The notes beneath the pieces are model-generated. The model saw only the letters and a list, made by a program, of their open reading frames with translations. It did not search any database and was not told the DNA's origin. Shown here one piece after another: positions 1-10,500 of a stretch of 64,000 nt of DNA. The stretch is taken from the NCBI RefSeq assembly GCF_027942865.1, contig NC_134529.1, forward strand, positions 17,164,467 through 17,228,466. Reading direction: 5' to 3'. Numbering within the stretch: the stretch's first letter is position 1; every line of letters begins with the position of its first letter. Position numbers and translations under genes: made by a program. This DNA is from Odontesthes bonariensis (Eukaryota > Chordata > Actinopteri > Atheriniformes > Atherinopsidae).

Positions 1-807
1 ATTTGATAGACATTCGTAGCGCCCAATAAACGGCTCTAGGCATTCGTAAACCATGCCTCAAATACGAGAAAATGCACACCTAGTTCCCAGACCACCATCT
101 CATCCAGATGTGGACGCGTCAGCCAGGCTAGAGTCGCACTGCATTTTGATCTAAAAATCACAATAGACAACGACCGCTTCTGCGTCTTTCCAAAAGAAAG
201 TGAGATGTTTCACCTTCATCTCCGACTCCAATTAAAGCTCAGTTTAGAAACAGATGAAATCCGTCAGCAGGTTGATTTTAAATCATAAACACTTTTAATA
301 ACTTTGACAAAACACAAAAAGAGAAACACCACACAGACAATTGGTGGAGACAAACGGTGGAAAGGTCAAAAATGAGAGCAGCGGGAGCAAAAGGGGCAAG
401 AAAAAGTGCGAGTGGCCCGAGCTCATCCGGGAGCGCGTCAATGCCGGCGCTTTGATAGCGAGCCTGTGGAGAGCGCTGCGGCAAGAAATAGAAATCCAAA
501 TGCGTCCCCTCTACATATATAAACCAATACTTTCCAGGGGATCTGCCAGTAGCTTTTCAGCACCCAGCGCTGCTCAGCACATACACGAGTTGTTATTTAA
601 AAAAAAAAAAAAAAAAACTAGATTTAGACGCAAAATATGAGGGAACACAGCCTCCCTCTGCCTTCATACATCGTACACATTTACACACAAAGTTCAAACC
701 AATTAAGTCACCTAAGCGTAGATATTATAAAAACTGATCAGCGCAGCAGGAAAAAAAAGCAGTTTTAACCCAGCTTTGTTACATTGGGTGCTACATTTAA
801 GCTTGAT

Positions 808-813
808 TTTATT
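808..813 (-). terminator. Candidate poly(A) signal for rnf146
   Basis: AATAAA on the minus strand, about 1.06 kb past the rnf146 stop. It is one of several possible signals in an AT-rich flank, so the assignment is tentative. Confidence 0.3.
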
Positions 814-1525
814 AAAAAAAATAAAATTGTTTTAAAGTGGAAAAATAAAAGGTCACAAAAGTATCAGCCGAATCAACGAGCTAAAGAGATCAGAGACCAA
901 GGCCTCATTTTACATCTAAATGGTTGCAGATGTGAAGGCAGTGACGGATGGTGGTTTTTGGGCAACATTTAGCGACTCCATTGACAAAAAGAAAAAGGAA
1001 TTTTACCTTGCAGAATATAGCAGGTGCTCATCTACTACTGCACCATTAAGTTTAATCTGTGTGTTGCTAATCACTGTGCTCAAAACTGGGGGCAATCTAC
1101 TGTAGGGAACCGACTAATTAATAAAAAAAAAAAAAAAAAAAAAAACTTAACTGTCCCTGGAAGTTATTTGCATCAGCAGAAGTCGAACCGCCACAGAAAG
1201 GGAGTCTGTTCAGTATGCAGACGCTCCGCCATCGATCGATGACCCATGTGGTCTTTCTCTTTCTCTCTGGCTGCAATCAGACTTTAAAGCCTTTTGTATG
1301 AAAACAAGCTTGTTTTGACATGCATAACCAGCACTTCTGTACATTTATGTATGAAAACCAGTTTTTAAATAGGTGTTGGACAAAAAAACAGACAAAAGAA
1401 AAAGCTTTAAAACAGGTTAAAAGTCGCTTGAAATGTCGCTTCAGTGCTGTTACCGTTTCGTTTCTTTTATCCAGGTCCGAATGAAACACAATATTGGGTG
1501 GAGGACAGCACAGCCGAGTGAGTGT

Positions 1526-1548
1526 ACCTAAGGTAAACTACCTTAGGT
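1526..1548. repeat. Perfect 10-bp inverted repeat (hairpin)
   Basis: ACCTAAGGTA, then AAC, then TACCTTAGGT: a perfect 10-bp stem with a 3-nt loop, about 325 nt past the rnf146 stop. It would fold in either strand's RNA. Function unknown. Confidence 0.7.
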
Positions 1549-1873
1549 GTAAAGTCATTATATGCAAGCAGTAAGGAAACCTGACCTGTTTCCTGCTAAC
1601 CGCCTTTAAAGACGGTTAAAGCTGCACAGTTTCAGTTGCCAGATGCGGATCTTTGATGAGTTTACTGAGACTGACGTAAAAAAAAAATGGGAAGAAAGCG
1701 ATGATGGATGATATTTGGCACACGATCAGTGGAGGGAAATGCAATAACACAACAGCGGTACTTCTATTTCCACAGGACCTTCAGGATGCATGTTGGTTTT
1801 CAAACTTTTCTTTTTTGCTGAGCTGATAAAGAGTTTGAGAACTGTTATCTGAAGATAAGACGCCGCTGTGCGG

Positions 1874-2944
1874 TCACACTTCTGTCACAGTGCACTGTCC
1901 GTCAGGACTGCGAGAGCGGAGACTGAGGGCAGAGCTGGAAGGCATGCCTCGTGGAGGAACTCTGGTCGGCTGGCTCTCTCTCAGTGCCCTTTGCCTGGTT
2001 CGTCTTCGTTCCAACGGTTCCGCTCTCCCTCGCTCGCACTCTTTCTCCTCTTCACTCTCACTGCTCCCAGATGCAAACTCGTACGACTGTGGCTCGTCGT
2101 CTCCTTCCACCTCCTCGCCCTCTGGCTGACTGATGAGGAGCTGGGAGAAAGACTGTTCCAGGGTGGAAGGTGATGGAGACAGAGGACTGGTAAGATGGCG
2201 CCCCAGGAGTGTTTGGGGTCTAACAGGAGGGAGAGACACCAGAATCCCAAAAGATGAGGACTGCGGTTGGCCTGCAGAGTCTGATCCATCAGCTGAGCTG
2301 ACGCGTTCTGTTGTTGCTGGGGCGACAGCTGGTAAAGCAGGGACAGGTCCAGGATCGGGCTCCAACCTCAATCCCGCCACCCCTTTTTTGGGGATATCGA
2401 CAACATCCCTCTTTATCTTGCGTCTGCGGCCATGCTCATTCCTGCGATACTGCACCATATTTTCCAGATCGGCCACATAAAGAAACCCCGCAATCAGCAT
2501 CTCTGTGCTCTTTCTGCCCTTTACAAAAGCCTCCTCCAACTCGCGGCTGGTTCTCTCGTCATACTGCCACCAGCCGTTGCGCCCCTCGTAGTACCATGCG
2601 TATTCTCCACGAGACTCACTCCCGCTTCGGCTCAGTCCTGCAGCTGCTGCCTTCAGTTCCTCAGGAGAGAGCAGAACCGGCCGCTCCAGGAAGTCCTCGG
2701 GGATCTCCTGCCGGCAGAGAGCACAGCGCTTGCTGTGCCACGAGGCACCTTTTACACACAGGAAACAGAAGACATGGCAGCAGGGGAGACGTACAGGATG
2801 GACGCAGCTCTGCAGGCAGATGGCACACTCCGGGGTGGTGGTGGTGGTGATGGTGGAGCTGGAGGAGTCCTCTCTTGCTTCGTCGAGCAGCTTGGAGGGA
2901 GCTGGGGCATTAACTGAAAAGTCCACTTCTCCACAAGCTGCCAT
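1874..2944 (-). CDS. rnf146: E3 ubiquitin-protein ligase RNF146 (Iduna), RING + WWE
   Basis: Complete single-exon coding region of 356 residues (human about 359). RNF146 is a poly(ADP-ribose)-dependent E3 ligase that marks PARylated targets such as axin and tankyrase for the proteasome and so promotes Wnt signalling. Seen here: a C3HC4 RING at about residues 40-78 (begins PECAICLQ, contains [14 protein letters not shown]), then a WWE domain at about 95-170 with [20 protein letters not shown] and a basic GRRRKIKRD stretch. A low-complexity acidic/Ser-rich tail follows, and the family's ending GQCTVTEV is present. An RVPPRG near the C terminus resembles a tankyrase-binding RxxPxG motif (inference). 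The ATG at 2944 was chosen because the human protein starts MAGCGE and a splice acceptor (TCTCTCTGCAG) lies immediately before C-ATG; the frame stays open upstream only into intron. Confidence 0.96.
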   Translation of the reverse strand: MAACGEVDFSVNAPAPSKLLDEAREDSSSSTITTTTTPECAICLQSCVHPVRLPCCHVFCFLCVKGASWHSKRCALCRQEIPEDFLERPVLLSPEELKAAAAGLSRSGSESRGEYAWYYEGRNGWWQYDERTSRELEEAFVKGRKSTEMLIAGFLYVADLENMVQYRRNEHGRRRKIKRDVVDIPKKGVAGLRLEPDPGPVPALPAVAPATTERVSSADGSDSAGQPQSSSFGILVSLPPVRPQTLLGRHLTSPLSPSPSTLEQSFSQLLISQPEGEEVEGDDEPQSYEFASGSSESEEEKECERGRAEPLERRRTRQRALRESQPTRVPPRGMPSSSALSLRSRSPDGQCTVTEV

Positions 2945-4120
2945 GCTGCAGAGAGAATCAATCACATCAAATCAGGTGGGACACGCCTTTGACTGTACAG
3001 TTGAGGACTTGTGCACAAAACTGGTTTACTGACTCGGTTTTAAACATGGGAATGCCATTTAACGCCTCCTTCTAGTTAACGTGTAAATCTAACAGTTACA
3101 AAGTCTGTAGTGAGGCGACTTTGGGCTTGTTTTACAGGAGGCTCGTTTAGTCATTTAGAAAGTTTTGGGCTTAAAAAAAAAAGTGGACTTGCCAAATGGG
3201 CTTATTTCCAATGTGCATAATGTGCCTCTCCACTAAAAGTGAGAATAGACACTTAGTTTGTTGTAAAGACAGAGGATAAAATGACTGGATTTGCAAAATT
3301 ACTAGTTACTGTGTTTACTATTAGCCTGTAAAATTCATACTGACAGACTGAGCTTCCGATCTACGACATTTGGTATAACTACACGTGAGGCAGCAGTCTA
3401 GTGATAAATCCCACTTTGGGATTATCACTATGCGTGGCTTATACTCATAAACATAAGTTTAAGAATAAACTGATTGTTTTACCAAAGTACTCCGCTGTAT
3501 GCACGTAGAGATTTTTTTTTAAAATAGCCCCAGTCTCCATCACACACAGTAGGTAAGCGCGGCTGCTGTAGGTTCTTACAAAAAACCAAATGGCTTTATT
3601 CGGGGCTAAATTTCATAGACCTGGTTGCTTATCTTTGGCACGAGATCTGGCAACCCAGGCGTTGCTCTGTTGCTGCTACTTCTGGGAACGCCCTCGTTCA
3701 CATGCAACGCCAACTTCTCCATTAAACCAAAAGTCTCTCTATAAATGCAATTACTCTGGTTTAGCTAACTCGTATGTCGACTTTCACGAAACGTGGAGCA
3801 CCCCCGATTATTTTCCTCATTATTTTATTCAAATAAATGGCATATCAAGGGCCTTTTCTCTGTTTAACAGTGCTAACGTACCCGCCTTCCCTAGCTTGCT
3901 GCTAAGCTAACGCTAGCTGATTTGCAAATTAAATGAACACTTTTTATTTTTTCCTGATGTTGGATGATTGTCTCCGTGTTCTGAAGTACCATTATAACTG
4001 ACTTAATATCACTTGAGGTCAAATATTCACCTTGCTGCCGTTAACTTGACAACTCCAGTAGCATATTTTTAGCCTGTTAGCTAATAAGTAGCTCTTTAGT
4101 TTCTCTATGGATACACTCAC
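2945..4120 (-). other. rnf146 5'-UTR intron (inferred)
   Basis: The coding exon has an acceptor TTCTCTCTGCAG ending at 2946, one base before the ATG. The next strong minus-strand donor upstream is CACAG|GTGAGTGT, with its GT at 4120-4119. Together they suggest a roughly 1.17-kb intron within the 5' UTR. No coding sequence is visible inside it. Confidence 0.5.
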
Positions 4121-4751
4121 CTGTGCACGGGGAGCCTCTAAAAGCGTCTTCAACTAAAGCGGAGATGGAGATATTTATACAGCTGTATTCACATTTGGTT
4201 GTTCAGTAATTTATGCCGAGCAATGACAATGGTGCTGCGTTATTTGTGCCCTCGGAGTGGCAGTCCAGCCCTGGGCTGATTTCTGTGCGCCTGGATTGAC
4301 CTCAAACCCACCAGCATACTGTGTAGATCTACTGCGGCTGCGCACTGTGCACCATCTTTCCACTCCATCGTGTGTTCTTATTTACTTGTTAATTAAAAAG
4401 TCCAGATGTCCAGCAGATGTATAAAAAGCTCCCAACTCTACCTACGAGGATCAAGACTTAATAAAGAAACAAAATCATAAAACACGCAGTTGCAGAAGTT
4501 TGTGGCTCCTGCAACTCCCAGATTGTATCTTGCAGATGTTTTGTGTCATTTCCCTTCTCACTGTGGGGCTTTTATTTGTGTGTCTCATGTAGGTCATTTT
4601 GTGGTCACTTAATCTCTCTGTGGTTCCTGGTAATTTTTGTATTAATTTGTGATCATCACAATTTTAATTAAGCTGAGCACCACTTGGTAGCTGTCCTGAA
4701 TTATGCCTTTGTTAGGAGGTGAGATATAGACCTCTTTTCTTGCGTACAAAT
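4121..4751 (-). promoter_or_regulatory. Inferred rnf146 leader exon and promoter region
   Basis: A non-coding first exon is inferred to end at 4121 before a consensus donor. Its 5' end and the promoter must lie between there and the rspo3 3' end near 4750, since both genes run on the minus strand. No TATA box or other decisive motif was identified. Confidence 0.35.
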
Positions 4752-4757
4752 TTTATT
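4752..4757 (-). terminator. Poly(A) signal of the rspo3-like gene
   Basis: AATAAA on the minus strand, about 312 nt past the stop at 5069. The interval 4758-5068 holds no open basic-rich segment that could be a further C-terminal exon, which supports the gene ending at the TSP1 exon. Confidence 0.6.
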
Positions 4758-5068
4758 TACATCATATTATCAAATTAAGAAATGCCTCAAGAGCCTTTAC
4801 AATCTGTACAGCAGCAGACACCTACAGTCCACTGACACTCACCTTAGAAAGGATTCCGCTTCAAGGACAGACAGACATGCAATATATGTGTATACAGGAG
4901 AGCATTTACAATATGAACAATCAGGATTAAATAGCTAGAAGTTTTAAACATCTTTAAGCAACATCTGGGTGTCAATATTAGATCTGTAAAACACAGTAGG
5001 GTCATTTGTTTGCAAAAAAAAAAAAAACCTTTCGCAAGAATAGCAGGTTGAATGCTTCCAATCAAACA

Positions 5069-5262
5069 TCACACCTTGGCTTTGTGTCTCTTTTTGACAA
5101 CACACTTCCTGATCTCTGACACATGTGGACAGGGGTCACCGCAGGCGCTTGGGGAGCGCAGGACTTGTCGGGTGCGCGCCTCCTCTCCCCTCCGGTTGGC
5201 TCTCTTGTTTTCTTTCTGAGCACACTGACTCCAACCTGTCCACTCTCCAACCTCACAGTCAA
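5069..5262 (-). CDS. rspo3: rspo3 exon 5: TSP1 domain and stop
   Basis: Acceptor CTCTTCAAG. Encodes [13 protein letters not shown] (WxxW is the usual C-mannosylation site) to [12 protein letters not shown] and stop. The cysteine normally in TCG is missing (KRANRRG), a new one appears in SACGDPC, and the last TSP1 cysteine and basic tail are absent. A weak AAG|GTGTGA donor overlaps the stop, so a further exon cannot be fully excluded. Confidence 0.88.
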
Positions 5263-7523
5263 CTTGAAGAGACAGCAAACAATCAGAAAAACACTCGGTG
5301 GGGGAGACTGGTGAAAACGGGAGGAAGGGAATAAATCTCACTTTGAGGGATGCACTGCATTAATGGTACATCTGGCTCAAACCCTCTCGGACAGATGTGG
5401 TGGCACTGACCGTGGAGATGGTACATGTCGGCGTGACACTTTGTGCACGTGCCGCTCTTCACGCACAGCTCGCAGCCTGCAGGGCATTCTGACAAAGATA
5501 AGACACACATTACAATGCAGAGTGCTTTTGAAAAGGTGGAGAAACTAGTTTCAGCGATGCATGGAAGCTACATGCTCCAGATCCATGATGTGGAAAAGCT
5601 CCTTACCTGTGCACTCTTGCAGTTCCGCATTTGCTGTCCAGCCCTTTGGACAACTGCTTTCACATTTGCCTCGGAGCAGGAAGTGGCCCGGATGGCAACG
5701 TGTGCAGAAAGTTTCACTGAAGCAGGAAGCGCAGTCTGCCTTGCACTCTGCAGGCCAATGGGAATGAACCTTGGTCAGTGCAGAGTGACCACAGTGTTTA
5801 GTTTCTATTGAAACATGTCAGTTTTAGCACAGAGTGCTCTGTGGTTTGCAAGTATATTCCCATGTATTGTTAAAATAACGGTCATCAGAAATTTCGGGCT
5901 TTCAGAGATTTCTTTGAACTGACTATAGAACATCTTTAATAGAATATTGTCTGGATATCAGACAAGAATTTGGTTAACAAGTTCCATTTTGGGGTTTTGT
6001 GAAATAAAAACAGGTCAAAACTCTTAATGCACCCTCTTATATTATCATCCACCAAGGCGAATGTCTGCCAGGCACTGGAAGCTGCTGAAACACCAGCGTC
6101 TGTGTCTCATAGCCCGTTTTACTTTGCCATGAACTAAGAGGGTAGCGTCCAAGAACGAAGCCACTGCTCCAGACTCGACACCATCAAGCTCGACTTACGT
6201 GTGCAGCTGTTTGGAATGAAGGAACAGCCTTCAGGGCAAGCTTTCTGGAAAAATGCAATGTAATGGTTCCAGTGAACGCTTGAGATGTTTAGTCACAATG
6301 ACCAGAGGTACCCGGAGTAAAGCACCATGCTCCGGGGATGATTTGGTAACCATAAAACTAGATGATGGCACAAAGTGAATGGCAAAACGAAGGTCTGAGG
6401 AATATCCCATAATTTTTCAGCATATATGCTCAAAGTTGAAACAGATAAAAACACACTTCAATACTGGCTGCGCAATGGATGAGGCGGTCTACGCCACGGT
6501 GCTATTTTTATTTTTTTTTTTACAAATTTGGACAAGAAGAATTATCAATTATCCACTAGAGCTCTTCCATAGAAGCCTGCTTATGGCTACCAAAGGCATC
6601 TGGTCAGTGTGAAACTTGTAAATGGACATTCAGCCAAGTATAGTGGAGTTGTATGTTCATTTTTAGCCCTTTGTAGGTTTTAGAAAAACTCAGAATAAAA
6701 TAAAACTTGAGCTCCAAATTCTGGTTCTTTCTTTCTACTAAATATGAGCAGGAATACAAACATGCTGCCCTTGTAAAATAACTATTAAGAGAAACAACTG
6801 AGAGCCCAATATAGTCATGCTGTCCATGCTGATCATGAGTATATACCAAATTTGTTACCATATGCACTTCTTCAAATGCATCCACATATCAGCCACTTGT
6901 ACCTACTGGTGCAGGTGCTGATGTGTGGAGAGCGCGTGCCAAAGTGACCTCGCGGACAAGAGGACAAACACGTCCCTTTCTGACGCATCCCGTCCAGCTC
7001 CAGGTGGAAGAAGAGGCGTGGTTTACAGGACAGACAGCCGTTCAAGGCTGAGCATGTCGCACATCCTGTCTGACAAAGCATGCTCGATGAAGAGCTACCT
7101 GTTGAGGATTTAAGGGAAACAAGGGTACAGATTTTACAAGTGTGTGTGTGTGCGTGTTTGTGGGGCTGGACGTTTCAAGTTGATAAAGTCCAACTATGAA
7201 AAAAAAAGTTTGGTTATCTATGCCCCATTTACAACATGCACATTTTTCAAACGACTTGGTTTTCCGATGTAAGATCCTGGCTGTGGAATGTGAAAGAACA
7301 CACTTATTTATTCTCCATATGCAGTATCTGCCTACTCTGCCATCTTCTGCAAAACAATGATGGGGCACGTTTCACATGCCGTAGCTGACTGTAATATTGA
7401 AAACGTGTGGGTATGGAGAGTCATGCTGACATACTTACGTTTCCATCTCAGAATATTCGGGCCGTCTTGGCCATTAGAAAGATTCATTAGGTGCAGAATC
7501 CAAATCAGCGATGGTGTGTGCAT
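5069..7523 (-). CDS. rspo3: R-spondin 3-like secreted Wnt agonist with three furin-like repeats
   Basis: Five coding exons join in frame, 7439-7523, 6907-7098, 5607-5747, 5342-5488 and 5069-5262, giving 252 residues (human RSPO3 272). R-spondins are secreted; furin repeat 1 binds ZNRF3/RNF43, repeat 2 binds LGR4-6, and the complex raises Wnt receptor levels. Seen: a signal peptide (start [14 protein letters not shown] resembles the human one), Fu1 at 37-92, Fu2 at 94-139, an extra Fu at 141-188 and TSP1 at 190-245. All introns are phase 1. The R-spondin 2/3 type is supported by [22 protein letters not shown] and CTKCKADC; neighbouring rnf146 points to rspo3. Odd: the Arg at the ZNRF3 contact is Leu63, TSP1 lacks two usual cysteines, and there is no long basic tail. 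The intron 5748-6906 shows nothing recognisable. It could be a divergent paralogue rather than strict rspo3. Confidence 0.88.
5342..5488 (-). CDS. rspo3: rspo3 exon 4: extra (third) furin-like repeat
   Basis: Acceptor TTTGTCAG, donor A|GTGAGA, phases 1-1, 147 bp. Encodes [17 protein letters not shown] and onward, with exactly the cysteine spacing of exon 3. Human R-spondins have no counterpart between Fu2 and TSP1. The two LGR-contact Phe are Val149 and Thr153 here. Confidence 0.88.
5607..5747 (-). CDS. rspo3: rspo3 exon 3: furin-like repeat 2
   Basis: Acceptor CCTGCAG, donor G|GTAAGG, phases 1-1. Encodes [17 protein letters not shown] and onward. Phe102 and Phe106 align with the LGR-contacting Phe pair of RSPO1 and are both kept. 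Cysteine spacing is 3-2-5-2-10-3-12, the same as human Fu2. Confidence 0.92.
6907..7098 (-). CDS. rspo3: rspo3 exon 2: furin-like repeat 1
   Basis: Acceptor CCTCAACAG; encodes five Ser, then Fu1 ([19 protein letters not shown]...). Donor A|GTAGGT is chosen because it restores TKCKADC across the junction as in human; the nearby AG|GTACAA donor would break the frame. The ZNRF3-contact pair is Leu63 (usually Arg) and Gln68 (kept). Confidence 0.9.
7439..7523 (-). CDS. rspo3: rspo3 exon 1: signal peptide
   Basis: ATG with A at -3; encodes [19 protein letters not shown] and ends ...RWK plus one base, before a strong donor C|GTAAGT. Human RSPO3 exon 1 starts MHLRLISW and likewise ends in a basic stretch. 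Phase 1 fits exon 2. Confidence 0.82.
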
Positions 7524-10500
7524 TTTCCTTTTCCTTCAGTTCGACATTAATCCAGTCAGCAAAGACGCCGCGCCTCCTCATGCCCCAAATCCCATGGTCT
7601 ATAATTGAAAAGTTGGTGCAGTACTCCCCAAGTCATTCAAATGGACCCACGTAGATACTCCAACTTGGGTAACAGAACAGCAGCTGAGAGCAGAGATGTT
7701 TTCTCGGGGGGGGGGAAAAAGCAAAAAAGAAAAGAAAAACTCCGGAGCATTCCTTGAGATCACTCGAGCCGCCAGAATGCCATGGAGAATGCAAACAGAG
7801 GAGCAACCATCATAAGATAGTCGAGTGTAAAGTTTGGGTAAGCTGCTGTGGGCTCTTTTCTTGCAAGCTTTCACAATCCCAGCCACTCCTCTCCTTCTTG
7901 TTCAACCCTCCTCCTGATCCATTATCACAGTGGCAGTGTCTCTTGCTCTAAACCGGCACACATAAAGTGACTAATAACGCTGCTCTTTCCAAATGACGAA
8001 TCGGCTCACTCGACATATTCCTCCACGTCTGTGAAACACTCTGTACTTATCGGCCATCTAAAGCGTACCTTTCTGATTTTAATTCCTGCTCCACTGGGAA
8101 ATCCGTCTCCCTAATTTCATTCCCCTCGGGTCTTTGAAACGCCCCTCAGGGGGAAAGCATCTGTGCTAACTTTACATCTGAATCCAGGACGTGGAGATAA
8201 AAGCAGGATTTTTGTGACATCAAACGGCCACTAATTAAACTCAGATGCAATTTACAAAATATAACACCTCCGGCGAACATAAACGGCATAAACACGTGCA
8301 CTAACAGCCAAAGATCTTTCTATATCGCCTGGGGGAGCTCTATATTCGCTTATGACCAACACATGAACCAACCGCAAGACTCCTCAGTGTCAGACCGCTA
8401 TGCGCAAGAAGACATTTTTCCATTTTTTCTTGTTTTTTCTATTGTCAGAACAATCTATAAAATCTTTAAATTTTCAAACCCTTACTAAATAGTTTTGGTA
8501 AGGGTTTACAAACCCATAAACCAAACCAGCTTTGGTCCTCACGCCTAGCCAATTATCAAGTGACCGTAAAATTAAATCAAGATAGGCCTCTAACAAGACT
8601 TACAAGAGACTTTGAGGAGTGGAATTCTCAGCATGACGTTGTAAAACACAACGAGAGTTAATGGCGAGAATACAATTACTGGAAAAATCCAGCATCGACC
8701 CATTCTCACGCTAAACTCATCAAATACCCGGCTGGTCGGGAGCCTGCCAGGCTGGTTCTGAACGCAGAGGGTACCCAAAGAGCGTCACTTTGAGACGCAA
8801 AGGGTTTCCCCTGAGCTAACGGCGCAACGATCGCAGGGCGTGTTGCCACTGCAGCATGGACAATGTCGGCGATGCTTGTTGTGATAAAATGCATTTAGCT
8901 GTGTTCTTGGGGGATCTAACAATGTTTTCTGAAACCATCCGAGTACTTTTGATGCCTTACAAAGTAGTGCAGTAGTAGAGCGAAGGAAGTCAAAATCAAG
9001 ACCCGAAGTCAAAATAAAGACAAGAGTGAAAAGCTGTCTCAAGGTTGGACTTGAAACAAGAGTCGCATGCTTGGGAGTGGGGTGTCCGTCCTCCCTCCTC
9101 CCTAACGACCTCTTTATCGGCCCGTTTTAACTGTTGATAGCTCAGCACCATAGAATAAGTTCTCCTCGTTGCTGTTTAACATTACAGCGGCCGCTGTGTT
9201 ACTTCCTACGGAAACTGACGGAAAAAAGGGGTACCCAATGCGTTGAAAACCGACGGCAGGGACCACGTGGCAGTACGTGACAAATTGTGGATGAGAATGC
9301 GTTGCATGCGTGAAGTGGCACAGACATAATAAAGTGTTAATATCTGAAACAACACAGATTTCTTTCAATAAGGCTGAAAACAGAGGAAGGCCATTTTTTT
9401 TTCAAATTTTTTAAATTCAATATGGTCGTGATGGACTTTTTGTGGAAAAACGAGAAAGGCACTAATGAATACATGTTAGTTAGACCATGTGTGGGGACGT
9501 TCTTTAACATTTACTAATGGCACAGTAATGACTGTGGAATATCATTTTCGAAAGGCAATACGGCAAATACAACATCTGATCAATTAACCATAAGAAAAAG
9601 AAGAATTAGCTTGCTAACATTCTGTCAAGTTCTTCATTGTGCACGTGTAGAGCTGAGAGTGCTCATCTGAAACACAAGCCTCTCCGTGTTCAAATCTCTG
9701 GCAAATCTATTCGCCACGGGAAATCGTGACCACGTAAACAAAATGTATCTCCTCATTTGTTTCCAATTACAATGATAAGTTTTGAAGCATTCATCACAAC
9801 ATCAACTCCGACATACAAAGAAGCTTTCGTGCCAACCGAGTAAAATCATAGTGATGGAGCAAAGTGTGATTCCAAGGTGTCCACACTTTATATATCCAAG
9901 TTGTGACACAAGCCATGAGCTGACATGGTGTGTTTCCCAATAGGATCTGGGTTCAGGAAACGGGGAACCCAAAACTACAGAATGATTTGACTGCCTCCCT
10001 GTGAGAAAGCAAAATGAAAAGAACTGGAGGTGTCAGAAAGGATCTGCGATTCCCTTCAAAATGCTGGAAGGTGATGAAAGTGTCTGTCCTCCAGGAGTTC
10101 AGTTGCTTGGAATCTCAGTGTGTATTATCAACTGTTTTGGGAACTCTGTGATTCAACTTCTCCAAAACAGACGTGAACTCTACCGTCATCCAGTACGCTC
10201 GTCTGGGAAATCCTTTGCTTCTTTAATTCAGTTCTGTGCTTTGTACCTTAACCTTTTCAGTCTGTCAACTCTGATAGCATCATTGCTTTTCTTTTTTTTT
10301 TTGCCAAATGTGATGAGGCATGTTCTTGTTGTCAGATTACTTTTAGACTCATGAGATGCTACTTCTGCAGGAAGACTAGCAGAGACGGCAAACCCTGTAA
10401 GAACACGTGTTCCTCATTAAGAAACGGAGAGCAAGTTTTCACTTCTTAGCTCGTCTGTAAAAACGTCACCGGAGGAATCGGCAGATTTGCAGTGAGACAT

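Larger units (their letters stand above)
1..1873 (-). other. 3' UTR and downstream flank of rnf146
   Basis: No protein-coding exon is seen on either strand. The stretch is AT-rich, with A-runs near 599-617 and 1123-1145 and a perfect hairpin at 1526-1548. It lies just past the rnf146 stop codon on the minus strand, so part of it should be the long 3' UTR typical of this gene. Where the transcript ends cannot be fixed from sequence alone. Confidence 0.5.

Noticed and set aside
2311-2850. 179- and 161-codon plus-strand frames over rnf146
   Set aside because: Antisense shadows of a GC-rich coding exon; no domain seen.
2945-2965. N-terminal extension of rnf146 upstream of the ATG
   Set aside because: The upstream frame opens with GTG and is interrupted by a strong acceptor one base before the ATG, so it is intron.
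8604-8703. Alternative rspo3 first exon (MGRCWIFPVIVFSPLTLVVF, donor T|GTAAGT)
   Set aside because: Hydrophobic, right phase and good start context, but the exon at 7439-7523 resembles the human RSPO3 start (MH..LI.W..) and ends in a basic stretch as expected. Could still be an alternative start exon.
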